A stretch of 64,000 nt of DNA from Vibrio cyclitrophicus (GTDB lineage: Bacteria; Pseudomonadota; Gammaproteobacteria; Enterobacterales; Vibrionaceae): positions 1,550,001 through 1,614,000 of the forward strand of contig CP065366.1 of assembly GCA_023206055.1 (NCBI GenBank), given 5' to 3'. Below, one piece after another: positions 8,259 through 16,389 of the stretch (positions within the stretch are counted from its first letter, which is position 1; each line of letters begins with the position of its first letter). A model generated the notes under the pieces. It worked only from the letters and a program-made list of their open reading frames with translations. It had not been told where the DNA came from and searched no databases. Made by a program: the position numbers and the translations under genes.

Positions 8259-9521
8259 ATGGAACAGTTAAGAAAAATTGGCGCAATCGGCGGAGCAATC
8301 TCATTGGCACTTTGTTGGCCACTAGCGGTTGGGCAAATTGGACAAAACGCGATTACTGATGGCGTTGCAAAGCTTAACAATTCAAGCATTCAAGCTGAGA
8401 TCGTGGAATACGATAGAGGTTACCTGTCTTCCAACGTAACCACTCGTCTAACTGTGACGGATGAAAACCTGAAAGAGCAACTTGCGATTGATGGACTGCC
8501 GAGTGAATTTGTCATCAATAGTGCAGTTAGCCACGGTTTGGTGAGCCTAAATGCACTGTCGACGTTTGAGAATACCGATATTTTGCCTCTAACTCTGACA
8601 ACTAGCACTGAGCTAAACGGCAACACTGACTTTAACTTCGAGTTAAGCCAGTTTAATCATCAAGGTTCTGATGAGAATGGCACTTCGGTATCGATCACTA
8701 AATCGAATCTTTCTGGCCATGCGACTGTTTTAGGGCAAGTTGATTACGAGCTTTCAATCCCTTCAGTTCAAATTGATTTTGAAACCGGTGAAGAGGTAAC
8801 GCTTTCTAACCTGAAAGGTGTGGGTTCAGGGCAGCAAGCGAAAGGCTACTGGTTAGGTACTCAGAATTTTACTATCGATAGCTTCTTGGTTTCAGATTCT
8901 GCAATGCAGCCTTTCATGACCATTGAAAATTCTAAGTACGATTTTGAATCGCATCTAGATGAAGCAACTAAGCGCCTGCGCAGCAACCTTAAGCTGGATA
9001 TCGCAAATATAGAGACCAATGAAGGCCAGTTGAACAACCTAAACGTCGATTTTGAAGTGTCGAAATTGGATAGTGAATCGTTTGAGAAAATCTTCGAGAT
9101 TTACCAATCTAATCCTGTGATGACGCAAGAAGACGTTGCACAGATCATTCCATTTATTGATATCCTGTTTGCTAAAGGTTTCGACCTTTCAATGAACAAC
9201 ATGTCACTAGATCTAGGTAAAGGGCAGTTTGAATCTAAGTGGTTGGTGAGCGTACCGGAAGGGACGGAAAACATCAGCAGCAATCCTTCGATGATCATGC
9301 CAGCATTAACGGGTAACGTTCACTCTAGCTTCTCAAATGAACTTGTTGAAGAGTATCCATTCATCCGCGAAGGTATCGATGAATTGCTTGTGATGGAAAT
9401 GATTAAGGAAACAGAAAGTGGTTATGAAATCAGCGCTGACTTAGAAAATGGAAACCTAGTGTTCGAAAATGGACAAGAAATTCCATTAATCGCTCTACTT
9501 ATGCCGATTTTTGTTCAATAA
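8259..9521 (+). CDS. DUF945 (YdgA-like) family protein
   Basis: A 420-aa protein with a hydrophobic N-terminal segment (residues ~7-26, GAIGGAISLALCWPLAVG) that could be a signal anchor, followed by an extended beta-rich domain. The motif YDRGYLSSNVTT near residue 50 and the overall layout fit DUF945, the family of E. coli YdgA, whose role is unclear but envelope-related. A ribosome binding site (AAAGAGAA) sits before the ATG. Transcription is away from the kinase operon, with 183 bp between them, and ends at a very regular palindromic terminator. Confidence 0.75.
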   Translation: MEQLRKIGAIGGAISLALCWPLAVGQIGQNAITDGVAKLNNSSIQAEIVEYDRGYLSSNVTTRLTVTDENLKEQLAIDGLPSEFVINSAVSHGLVSLNALSTFENTDILPLTLTTSTELNGNTDFNFELSQFNHQGSDENGTSVSITKSNLSGHATVLGQVDYELSIPSVQIDFETGEEVTLSNLKGVGSGQQAKGYWLGTQNFTIDSFLVSDSAMQPFMTIENSKYDFESHLDEATKRLRSNLKLDIANIETNEGQLNNLNVDFEVSKLDSESFEKIFEIYQSNPVMTQEDVAQIIPFIDILFAKGFDLSMNNMSLDLGKGQFESKWLVSVPEGTENISSNPSMIMPALTGNVHSSFSNELVEEYPFIREGIDELLVMEMIKETESGYEISADLENGNLVFENGQEIPLIALLMPIFVQ

Positions 9522-9590
9522 ACAGAGCAAAGGTTAATACTGATAAGGTGATTTAGCTGATTAAGTTTAAACATTTTATACGGTACAAAA

Positions 9591-9626
9591 CAAAAGAGGT
9601 CTTAAGACCTCTTTTGTTGTTTTTAT
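9591..9626 (+). terminator. Intrinsic terminator between the DUF945 gene and serC
   Basis: A perfect 26-bp palindrome at 9591-9616 (half-site CAAAAGAGGTCTT) followed by TTGTTTTTA. It overlaps the region that an upstream serC start would have to use. Confidence 0.9.
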
Positions 9627-9684
9627 GTTGGGTAAAACATGGTATTACTTGCATAGTTATTATTTAGCAGGAGCAATCATCCCC

Positions 9685-10779
9685 ATGGAACTTACATTAG
9701 ATAACGTATTCAACTTCAGTGCTGGCCCAGCTGCACTGCCTAAACCGGTAATGAAACAAGCGCAAGCGGACTTCATTGATTGGAATGGTTTAGGGACTTC
9801 CGTGATGGAAATCAGTCATCGCAGCAAGGAATTTATTCAAGTTGCTGACGAGTCCGAACAGGACCTACGTGATCTTCTGAACATCCCAGACAACTACAAA
9901 GTTCTTTTCTGTCAGGGGGGCGCTCGTGCTCAATTCGCTGCTGTTCCTCTAAACCTTTTAGGTGATGCGACCAAAGCGACTTACATCGATGCGGGTTACT
10001 GGGCAGAAAGCGCAGTGACTGAAGCGAGCAAATATTGCGAGATCGATGTATTCAACGCGAAGACGTCAATCGATGGTAAAGCGGCTGTTGTTCCGGCTAA
10101 AGATTGGAAAATCGACCCAGAAGCGGCGTATGTACACTTCTGTCCGAACGAAACCATCGATGGTATTGAAATTAGCGAGCTTCCTCAAACGGATAAGCCA
10201 ATCGTTGCGGATATGTCATCTAACATTCTGTCTCGTAAGATCGACGTGTCTCAGTACGGTGTTATCTACGCCGGCGCTCAAAAGAACATTGGCCCAGCGG
10301 GTATCTGCATTGCAATCGTACGTGATGATCTACTCGAACTCGCAAACGACGTGTTGCCGAGTATTCTGAACTACAAAGTACTTGCTGAAAAAGACTCAAT
10401 GTTCAACACACCACCAACGTACGCTTGGTACCTGTCAGGCCTTGTGTTCAAGTGGCTAAAAGCTCAAGGTGGCGTTGAAGCGATGGAGTTGGTGAACAAA
10501 GAGAAAGCAGCGCTGCTTTACGGCGCAATCGATAGCTCAGCTTTCTACAAAAACGATGTTCACACTGCAAACCGTTCTAGAATGAACGTGCCGTTCCAAC
10601 TGGCGAAACCTGAATTAGATGGCAAGTTCTTGGAATTGGCTGATGCTGCAGGTCTGAAATCGCTAAAAGGTCATAGAGCAGTAGGTGGAATGAGAGCTTC
10701 ACTTTACAACGCAATGTCTCTGGAAGGCGTTCAAGCGCTGGTTAGCTTCATGAAAGATTTCGAAGAGAAATACGCTTAA
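9685..10779 (+). CDS. serC: Phosphoserine aminotransferase SerC
   Basis: Transfers the amino group from glutamate to 3-phosphohydroxypyruvate in serine biosynthesis, and acts on the equivalent pyridoxal-phosphate pathway intermediate. It has 364 aa, against 362 in E. coli. Family features are FNFSAGPAALP at the N-terminus, SVMEISHRS, FCQGGARAQF and YAGAQKNIGPAG carrying the PLP lysine near residue 198, and GGMRASLYNA at the C-terminus. I place the start at the ATG at 9685, preceded by AGCAGGAGC. The longer frame opening at 9625 would begin immediately after the upstream terminator and adds 20 residues with no family match. A terminator follows at 10805. Confidence 0.97.
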   Translation: MELTLDNVFNFSAGPAALPKPVMKQAQADFIDWNGLGTSVMEISHRSKEFIQVADESEQDLRDLLNIPDNYKVLFCQGGARAQFAAVPLNLLGDATKATYIDAGYWAESAVTEASKYCEIDVFNAKTSIDGKAAVVPAKDWKIDPEAAYVHFCPNETIDGIEISELPQTDKPIVADMSSNILSRKIDVSQYGVIYAGAQKNIGPAGICIAIVRDDLLELANDVLPSILNYKVLAEKDSMFNTPPTYAWYLSGLVFKWLKAQGGVEAMELVNKEKAALLYGAIDSSAFYKNDVHTANRSRMNVPFQLAKPELDGKFLELADAAGLKSLKGHRAVGGMRASLYNAMSLEGVQALVSFMKDFEEKYA

Positions 10780-10804
10780 TAAGCGAGTTCGATGTTTACC
10801 AATG

Positions 10805-10832
10805 AAAAGAGGAGCTTTGGCTCCTCTTTTGT
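10805..10832 (+). terminator. Intrinsic terminator after serC
   Basis: AAAAGAGGAGC (10805-10815), loop TTTG, GCTCCTCTTTT (10820-10830). It is symmetrical with A and T flanks and could also stop the convergent AraC gene ending at 10865. Confidence 0.9.
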
Positions 10833-10864
10833 TTCCTATAGAAGGTGAAAATATAGAGGCCTAA

Positions 10865-11677
10865 TTATTTTCTTTGACCATTGAAGCGAAACTGTTGTGG
10901 CGTTACATCAAAAGACGCCTTAAAGGCTTTAATGTAAGACGAGTCGTTTTGATAACCGACTTGGTCAGCAATACTTTGGATTGAGAACCCTTCATCGAGC
11001 AAAGACAACGAATAAATCAGTCGAATTTGTTGTCGCCATAGCTGAAATGACGTATTGAACTCTTTTGAGAATAAGCGCGACAAGGTTCGCTCTGATGCGC
11101 CGACTTTCTCTCCCCATTCCTTCAACGAAAAGTTCAACGTTGGTGCTTCTGTCAGCGCTTCAAAGATAAGCTTCAAACGTCGGTCTTCGGGCAGTAACAA
11201 TTGATAGGTCTGAACGTTGTCTTTCATGATCTGATCGTGCAATACCGAGAGCAATCGCGATACCTCTTCATCACTCACTAATCCTTCGCACTGTCTGCGA
11301 ATTTCCTGCAATAACTCATTCAAAAACGGCGTCAGGGTAATGGTTCGAACTTGAGGTTCATACTTAATACCAAAGGCTGGATTAAGGTAAATACCGACAA
11401 ACGTCGTATGGCTGAGTGCTATAGATTCATGTTGAACCCCCGCAGGCATAAACAAAGCAGAAGTATGGGGCACAAGATGCTGGTAGTGCTCGGTTTTCGT
11501 TTGCAGTAGGCCTTTGATCGGGAAGATCACTTGATGCCACGTATGTTGGTGCATTGCATCGACGTATCCCTTGGGCATGTCGATGGTCTTCACCAACGCG
11601 GGCGAATTCGGGTTGGCGACCATCATCTCATTTGAGGTGATGATTCCGGAGTGAGAATCTATTTGGCGGGTTGGCAT
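10865..11677 (-). CDS. AraC-family regulator with N-terminal cupin
   Basis: A 270-aa transcription factor. Residues ~35-115 form a cupin-like effector domain (HQHTWHQVIFPIKG and a small-residue-rich barrel). Residues ~170-268 are the AraC double helix-turn-helix, with FSLKEWGEKVGASERTLSRLF as first and FSIQSIADQVGYQNDSSYIKAF as second recognition helix region, ending with DVTPQQFR. This layout is that of the cupin/AraC regulators often controlling an adjacent transporter or enzyme. The nearest divergent gene is the 80-aa ORF at 11765, followed by the MOSC gene, which are candidate targets. Ligand unknown. Confidence 0.9.
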   Translation of the reverse strand: MPTRQIDSHSGIITSNEMMVANPNSPALVKTIDMPKGYVDAMHQHTWHQVIFPIKGLLQTKTEHYQHLVPHTSALFMPAGVQHESIALSHTTFVGIYLNPAFGIKYEPQVRTITLTPFLNELLQEIRRQCEGLVSDEEVSRLLSVLHDQIMKDNVQTYQLLLPEDRRLKLIFEALTEAPTLNFSLKEWGEKVGASERTLSRLFSKEFNTSFQLWRQQIRLIYSLSLLDEGFSIQSIADQVGYQNDSSYIKAFKASFDVTPQQFRFNGQRK

Positions 11678-11764
11678 GGTTAACTGTCTTTATGTCCCTA
11701 TTCTGACGTAGTGAGACTAGGCTATCATGCCCGGCAGAGTGAATGAAGTGGAGAGGGTACACGT

Positions 11765-12007
11765 ATGCGATATCAAGTTGAAATATCGAAAGAAAACCAA
11801 CTACTATTCAAAGTCGATATTGAAGGCATTAACCAGAATAAGTGTGAAACATCGCTCGAAACGGTCTTGGCTAAGTTACCGAAAATAGAAGGTTATCAGC
11901 GTCATGTATTGCTTTCGAACAGCGAAACACGTTATCTAAAGAGCACTGAAAACCACATTGAAGTATTAGCAGCGGTTCCGGTATTTAAATCACTGGGTGA
12001 GCAATAA
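11765..12007 (+). CDS. Small protein of unknown function, 80 aa
   Basis: Not recognised. It has a good ribosome binding site (GGAGAGGG about 8 bases before ATG) and begins 88 bp from the divergent AraC gene. The protein is soluble, of mixed charge, with no signal peptide and no Cys pattern beyond a single Cys. It is followed after 55 bp by the MOSC-domain gene in the same direction, so the two are probably cotranscribed. The spacing and codon use look like a real gene. Confidence 0.7.
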   Translation: MRYQVEISKENQLLFKVDIEGINQNKCETSLETVLAKLPKIEGYQRHVLLSNSETRYLKSTENHIEVLAAVPVFKSLGEQ

Positions 12008-12062
12008 GTTGGCGTTAGCTCGTATAAAACAGCAAATAAGTTTCAGGTGAGAAGGAAGAGAT

Positions 12063-12758
12063 ATGAAGAAGTTAGGTGTAGTAAATAGTGTATTGGCTGG
12101 TAAAACCGTTACTTTTGCGCACGGTGCAAACAGTGCCATTGATAAGCAGGTTTTGTCGGAGCGCCAGCACGCCACAGAGTTGGGTTTTACCAACGATGAA
12201 CAAGGCGACCCTCGCTTTCATGGCGGCATTCAAAAAGCTCTTCATATCTACCCGAGCGAGCACTACCCAGTTTGGCAGCAAGAGCTGGGTGACAAAGACA
12301 TCTTCCAATCTGCAGGTGCATTTGGCGAGAACCTAAGTTCAAGCGGGATCACGGAACAATCTATTTGTTTGAAAGATAAGGTTCGTATCGGATCAACTTT
12401 ATTGGAAGTCTCACAGGGACGTATGCCTTGTTGGAAGCTCAATGTGCGATTTTATCAAAACGATATGGCAAGAAGACTGCAAGAGACACTTCGAACGGGG
12501 TGGTACTTCCGAGTATTGGAAGAAGGTGATATTGGCGCGGGCGACGAGATCATTTTGTGTGAAAGACCTTACCCAGATTGGTCGTTAGCTCGTATCATGG
12601 GCGCGGTATTTACTGGCAGCCTTGATAGAGAAGAGTTAAGTCAGATGGCTGACCTTCCGTTAGTCGAATCTTGGGGGGCGCTCGTTGCACGACGTCTTGA
12701 AACGGGCGAAGTTGAAGATTGGGAGATGCGTTTAGTTGGTCCTACAGCAGCATCATAA
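12063..12758 (+). CDS. MOSC-domain protein, YiiM-like
   Basis: A 231-aa MOSC protein, similar in length and sequence to E. coli YiiM (224 aa). YiiM is a molybdenum-cofactor enzyme that detoxifies N-hydroxylated bases such as 6-hydroxylaminopurine. Visible features: the N-terminal GVVNSVLAGKTV, DPRFHGGIQKALHIYPSEHY, FGENLSSSGI, and SQGRMPCWKLN, whose Cys is the expected cofactor ligand. A C-terminal helical part follows. The upstream neighbour is the 80-aa ORF, possibly in one operon under the divergent AraC protein. Exact substrate is inferred from the family. Confidence 0.85.
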   Translation: MKKLGVVNSVLAGKTVTFAHGANSAIDKQVLSERQHATELGFTNDEQGDPRFHGGIQKALHIYPSEHYPVWQQELGDKDIFQSAGAFGENLSSSGITEQSICLKDKVRIGSTLLEVSQGRMPCWKLNVRFYQNDMARRLQETLRTGWYFRVLEEGDIGAGDEIILCERPYPDWSLARIMGAVFTGSLDREELSQMADLPLVESWGALVARRLETGEVEDWEMRLVGPTAAS

Positions 12759-12778
12759 GCCTTGATGACAAAAAGCAA

Positions 12779-12813
12779 TAAAGCCCACTAATGGAAGTTA
12801 GTGGGCTTTATGT
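12779..12813 (+). terminator. Bidirectional intrinsic terminator
   Basis: TAAAGCCCACTAA (12779-12791) pairs with TTAGTGGGCTTTA (12798-12810). It lies between the convergent MOSC gene and exonuclease gene and has A and T flanks suited to both directions. Confidence 0.85.
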
Positions 12814-12849
12814 TTATACGTTCAGTTTAACGTCAGTCTTAATTGGCAA

Positions 12850-13566
12850 TTAGAGCCAGAAGTTCTTCAAAGGCATCTCAGCGTCAAAGTGATGAGCTAT
12901 CTGTGCTTGGAGAAGCTCAGCGGTCGCAATAGCGTCAGTTAGTGCATGATGTGGTGTGTAGTCGGGCAGGTGGTATCGACGACGACTTTGACCCAGTCTC
13001 ACTGAAGCTGGCTTCTTACCTTTTAGCTTATTCCATAAGCCGCCAGCCAGTTTATTTTGGATCTGAGATTCAATCTCGAGCGTGTCGAGGACTGGGAACT
13101 CAATGCCTTCACCGAGTCGCACTTTCAATGCGTTATCCAAGAAATCACGTTCGATACGGCGATAGTGAACCACCGGGATATGTCCCGCCATTGATTCTAA
13201 TATCTCGCCCAACACTTCGCTAAGGTCTGGCGCATCAATGATGTCATTGTGAGTGATACCATGAATCACGACAGACTCTTCTTCCAACTTCTGCTTTGGT
13301 CTCAGCGTCCAGTGTTTGGCTTGTCGTAAGTAAATGCGATTTAGTGTAAACGGCACTAAACCAATGGTAATGATGCCGTCTTTGTTTGGGTTTAACCCCG
13401 TGGTTTCAAAGTCGACAGCTAAGAACATCACTTCTGAAAGTGGCGTATCAGGCGCAGGAAGAGGCTGGCTATAAAAGTGCTTTAAGCGCTCGTCTCTTGC
13501 TCGTTCTAGTTTCTGAGCAAACTTAAATGGCCAATCGACCGCAGGTGATCTGAATAGTTTGTTCAT
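12850..13566 (-). CDS. DEDDh 3'-5' exonuclease (DnaQ/PolC-epsilon-like)
   Basis: A 238-aa protein of the DnaQ exonuclease superfamily. Exo I is VDFETTGL near residue 50; Exo II lies around GHIPVVHYRRIERDFLDNAL; Exo III has HHALTDAIATAELL with the His and Asp of the DEDDh type. It is not the replicative epsilon subunit, since the N-terminal ~45 residues and the basic middle (KLKGKKPASVRLGQSRRR) are different. Only 5 bp separate it from the upstream cNMP/CBS/DUF294 gene, so the two form an operon. This pairing recurs in gammaproteobacteria as I recall. The nucleic acid substrate is unknown. Confidence 0.85.
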   Translation of the reverse strand: MNKLFRSPAVDWPFKFAQKLERARDERLKHFYSQPLPAPDTPLSEVMFLAVDFETTGLNPNKDGIITIGLVPFTLNRIYLRQAKHWTLRPKQKLEEESVVIHGITHNDIIDAPDLSEVLGEILESMAGHIPVVHYRRIERDFLDNALKVRLGEGIEFPVLDTLEIESQIQNKLAGGLWNKLKGKKPASVRLGQSRRRYHLPDYTPHHALTDAIATAELLQAQIAHHFDAEMPLKNFWL

Positions 13567-13571
13567 AGACC

Positions 13572-15470
13572 CTACTTAAACTTATTGCTGGCTTGATAAC
13601 GGAACTTAAGGAAGTTTTGCGCATTACTTAATATTTGGAATGCATCCTTTAGGTTACGTCGTTCGAAGTCAGACAGGTTCTCTGGTTCAATGTTGTTATC
13701 AGGCTCGATATTGTTGTCGACATCGTGTGCTTGGTGACGAATACGAACCAGAGAGATGAACTCCATGGCGTCTTTTAAATCTTGTGCTCTGCCTTTTGGC
13801 AAAATACCTGCGTCAATAATGTCATCTAAACGTTCGAATGAGTTTTTAGAACGAGAAGCGACAGCCAAAGAGTGTACACGAATCAGATCCGCCAGCGGTG
13901 CCGTACCACGACGCTTAAGGTTGATCGAGTTGTTGTGGCGACCATCTTTCTCCATCACGAAATCTTTGAAGAAGCCCAGTGGCGGAGTGCGGTTGAGCGC
14001 GTTACGAGCAAGACACGCCAAGAAGCGGTTGTTCTTACGTGCACGCCTTATGATGAAGCTATTCAATTGCTCAGCCCATTTCAAACGACCATACACGCCA
14101 TCTAAATCAAAGAAGATAGAGGCGTTCAGCAGCGCTTTCGGGTTTGGATCATCAATCCAATCAGCAAAGCACTCTTCCCATTGTCGGCGTGTCATGCGCC
14201 AAGTTGGGTTCGTCGCCATGATGTCACCTGTACAATATACATAGCCACACTGGTCTAAGCCGTCGCAGATGAAGGTTGATAGCTCTTCAAAGTACTTGCC
14301 GTGTTTTTTTTCGTCGTAGGTGTCATCAAGAATGATGGCGTTATCTTGATCAGTGACAAGCAGTTGCTCATCACGTCCCATAGAGCCAAGCGCAAGGAAA
14401 CAATACGGAATCGGCGCTTTACCGAGTTTTTCTTCACCCAGCTCGATAATACGTTGTTTAAAGCTGCGGCCAATTACTGACATCGCGGTGCCAACCATGT
14501 GGGCGTTGGCATCTTCATTAACCAAGCGTACAAAGCTGTCTTTTACTTGTTCGGAAAGTACTTTCAGGTCTTCGATACTTTGTTGTTGGAAGATACTACT
14601 TACCAACAACAGTGAGTTTTGAGATTCGTAACGTACAATATCGGTTGCTTCGATAATACCAATCGGCTTCTTATCTTTTAGTACTGGCAGGTGATGCACG
14701 TTGTAGCGAAGCATGGTCATCATGGCTTCATATACGTAAGCATTGTGATCGAGTGAGATAACCTCAGCGGTCATTACGCTAGATACTTCATCCGATGGAT
14801 CCAGGCCCTCGGCAAGTACACGAGTACAAAGGTCACGGTCAGTGATGATGCCGATCACTGGGGTTGAGTCATCTTCATCATCTTCAACGATATCGGGATC
14901 GATGATTAGCAAAGACGAAACATTATCTTGCGCCATCATGGTCGCAGCTTGCTGAATAGTGCGCGTTTTTTCGATCATCGGCGCTTCGCTGGTCAGCAGC
15001 GTTTTGACCTTGGATGTTGTTAGGTCATTAGCGTCGTTGCTGTCTAAGTTCGCCTGACGCAGTCGTGCGTTATCTTCTACTTCGACAAAGTCGGCGAATG
15101 AATCATAGTTGTCATAAAGCTCTTGGAAAATAGGCCCGGGGATACAGTAGAGGAGGGTATCTTCAGTCGCTTTAACTGGGAAACGCACCTTGTTGTTGGT
15201 CAGCAGGCCCATTTGACCGAATAAGTGGCCTTCATCAAGGCGGTTATAGAGTTCGCCTTTGCGACGGTAGACTTCTACTTCGCCACTTCGAACCATGTAA
15301 AAGTCATGAATTTGATCACCAAAGTGAATGATAGGGGTATCTTGGCGGTAATAAGAAATTTCCACGCTACTGGTCACTTTCGCCAACATCTCCTCAGGGA
15401 GTTCTGTGAAAGGGGGGTATTGTGCCAGAAAGTTTTGAATCTCTAATAACTCAGCATCCATAATGATCAT
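13572..15470 (-). CDS. cNMP-binding / CBS / DUF294 nucleotidyltransferase-like protein
   Basis: A 632-aa signalling protein. A cyclic-nucleotide-binding domain (~10-135) is followed by two CBS motifs (~165-290, the second ending KDKKPIGIIEATDIVRY). Next is a DUF294 GlnD-like nucleotidyltransferase domain (~320-440) with ALGSMGRDEQLLVTDQDNAI, where the metal-binding acidic residues are kept. A DUF294 C-terminal helical domain (~480-625) ends it. A duplicated NNIEPDNNIEPEN segment sits near the C-terminus. It may start at 15470 or at the ATG three codons later (15461). It is probably a ligand-controlled nucleotidyltransferase; substrate unknown. It is cotranscribed with the DEDDh exonuclease 5 bp downstream. 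Confidence 0.88.
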   Translation of the reverse strand: MIIMDAELLEIQNFLAQYPPFTELPEEMLAKVTSSVEISYYRQDTPIIHFGDQIHDFYMVRSGEVEVYRRKGELYNRLDEGHLFGQMGLLTNNKVRFPVKATEDTLLYCIPGPIFQELYDNYDSFADFVEVEDNARLRQANLDSNDANDLTTSKVKTLLTSEAPMIEKTRTIQQAATMMAQDNVSSLLIIDPDIVEDDEDDSTPVIGIITDRDLCTRVLAEGLDPSDEVSSVMTAEVISLDHNAYVYEAMMTMLRYNVHHLPVLKDKKPIGIIEATDIVRYESQNSLLLVSSIFQQQSIEDLKVLSEQVKDSFVRLVNEDANAHMVGTAMSVIGRSFKQRIIELGEEKLGKAPIPYCFLALGSMGRDEQLLVTDQDNAIILDDTYDEKKHGKYFEELSTFICDGLDQCGYVYCTGDIMATNPTWRMTRRQWEECFADWIDDPNPKALLNASIFFDLDGVYGRLKWAEQLNSFIIRRARKNNRFLACLARNALNRTPPLGFFKDFVMEKDGRHNNSINLKRRGTAPLADLIRVHSLAVASRSKNSFERLDDIIDAGILPKGRAQDLKDAMEFISLVRIRHQAHDVDNNIEPDNNIEPENLSDFERRNLKDAFQILSNAQNFLKFRYQASNKFK

Positions 15471-15611
15471 CCATTGGTTTGTATGATTTCATGGTACAAC
15501 ATTTGATAATATTTTGCCGTCACAAATCAATCTGTGAGCTAAAACCTTTTTAAAGTCTTATGGATAGACTAACCTTTCAGTTAATGGAGTGACAGTTTAA
15601 GGATGATAGGA

Positions 15612-16253
15612 ATGTCGAAGTGGAAGCTTAGTTTTGTATCTGCGGTTTTTTTGTTTTCTCCAAGTTTGTGGGCGGACACTAACGCGGCGGATATTCTTGA
15701 TTATGACCATGTTTATGCCACAGCGCATTCGGGCAGTTTAAATGAAGATGCAGGCAGTAATAACAATGCCTCGTCGTATGGATTAGGCGTCGGTTACGCG
15801 ATGACGGATGATTGGTTGCTGCTGGGAGACTACAGCGCACGCTTCATTCACCCTGATGACACCACAACTCGAATTGATACGCTGATGCCAGGTTTTGGTT
15901 ACCGTTACAGCATTAAGAAAGATTTAGATATAGTGGCTTACTACCTGCTTGGTATCACTAAAGGTAAGGTTGAAGATAATGATACCAACCGAACTGAATC
16001 TTCAGACACTGAGTTCATCCAAGGGATAAAAGCTGAGCTTAACTATGGCTTTGCGAAACGTTGGATTGCCAACGGTAGTGTGCAAGTGAATCGAAGTGAT
16101 CTGTTTGATGAAGAGATCTATCACTTAGGTTTACGCTATCTAGTGACCAACAAGTTTGCGATTGGTGGGTCATACCAACATCGAGATGGTGAAGGTAAGA
16201 TTCGCAGTGAACGAACTAATGAGTTAGGTGTTGAGTTCTTCTTAGAGTATTAA
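15612..16253 (+). CDS. Outer-membrane beta-barrel protein
   Basis: A 213-aa secreted barrel. The signal peptide is MSKWKLSFVSAVFLFSPSLWA. The mature protein has alternating strands such as SYGLGVGYAMTDDWLLLGDY and ends GVEFFLEY, with the terminal aromatic residue typical of outer-membrane barrels. I chose the ATG at 15612 because AAGGA at 15599-15603 is spaced 8 bases before it; the ATG at 15603 overlaps that site. It resembles small OmpA-like/OmpW-like porin domains, but I cannot assign a family. It is divergent from the cNMP/CBS gene and ends at a strong terminator. Confidence 0.8.
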   Translation: MSKWKLSFVSAVFLFSPSLWADTNAADILDYDHVYATAHSGSLNEDAGSNNNASSYGLGVGYAMTDDWLLLGDYSARFIHPDDTTTRIDTLMPGFGYRYSIKKDLDIVAYYLLGITKGKVEDNDTNRTESSDTEFIQGIKAELNYGFAKRWIANGSVQVNRSDLFDEEIYHLGLRYLVTNKFAIGGSYQHRDGEGKIRSERTNELGVEFFLEY

Positions 16254-16303
16254 CCTATTGAAGCGTTTAGCGCTTTAACTACAGAACAAGTGGCAGACAC
16301 AAT

Positions 16304-16329
16304 AAAGCCAGCTTAATCGCTGGCTTTTG
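16304..16329 (+). terminator. Bidirectional intrinsic terminator
   Basis: AAAGCCAGC (16304-16312), loop TTAATC, GCTGGCTTT (16319-16327), then TTG. It separates the barrel gene from the convergent aminotransferase gene. Confidence 0.85.
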
Positions 16330-16389
16330 CATATCTATTGGTCTGCAAGTGCAGGTTTCTGGACTGCAAATACGGGTTTCGCTTTACGA

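Noticed and set aside
9625..9684. 20-residue N-terminal extension of SerC
   Set aside because: It would begin directly after the terminator of the previous gene, lacks family similarity, and the ATG at 9685 has a good ribosome binding site.
13756..14244. 162-codon open frame on the plus strand inside the cNMP/CBS/DUF294 gene
   Set aside because: Lies wholly opposite a well-supported coding region with catalytic motifs; it is a shadow frame.
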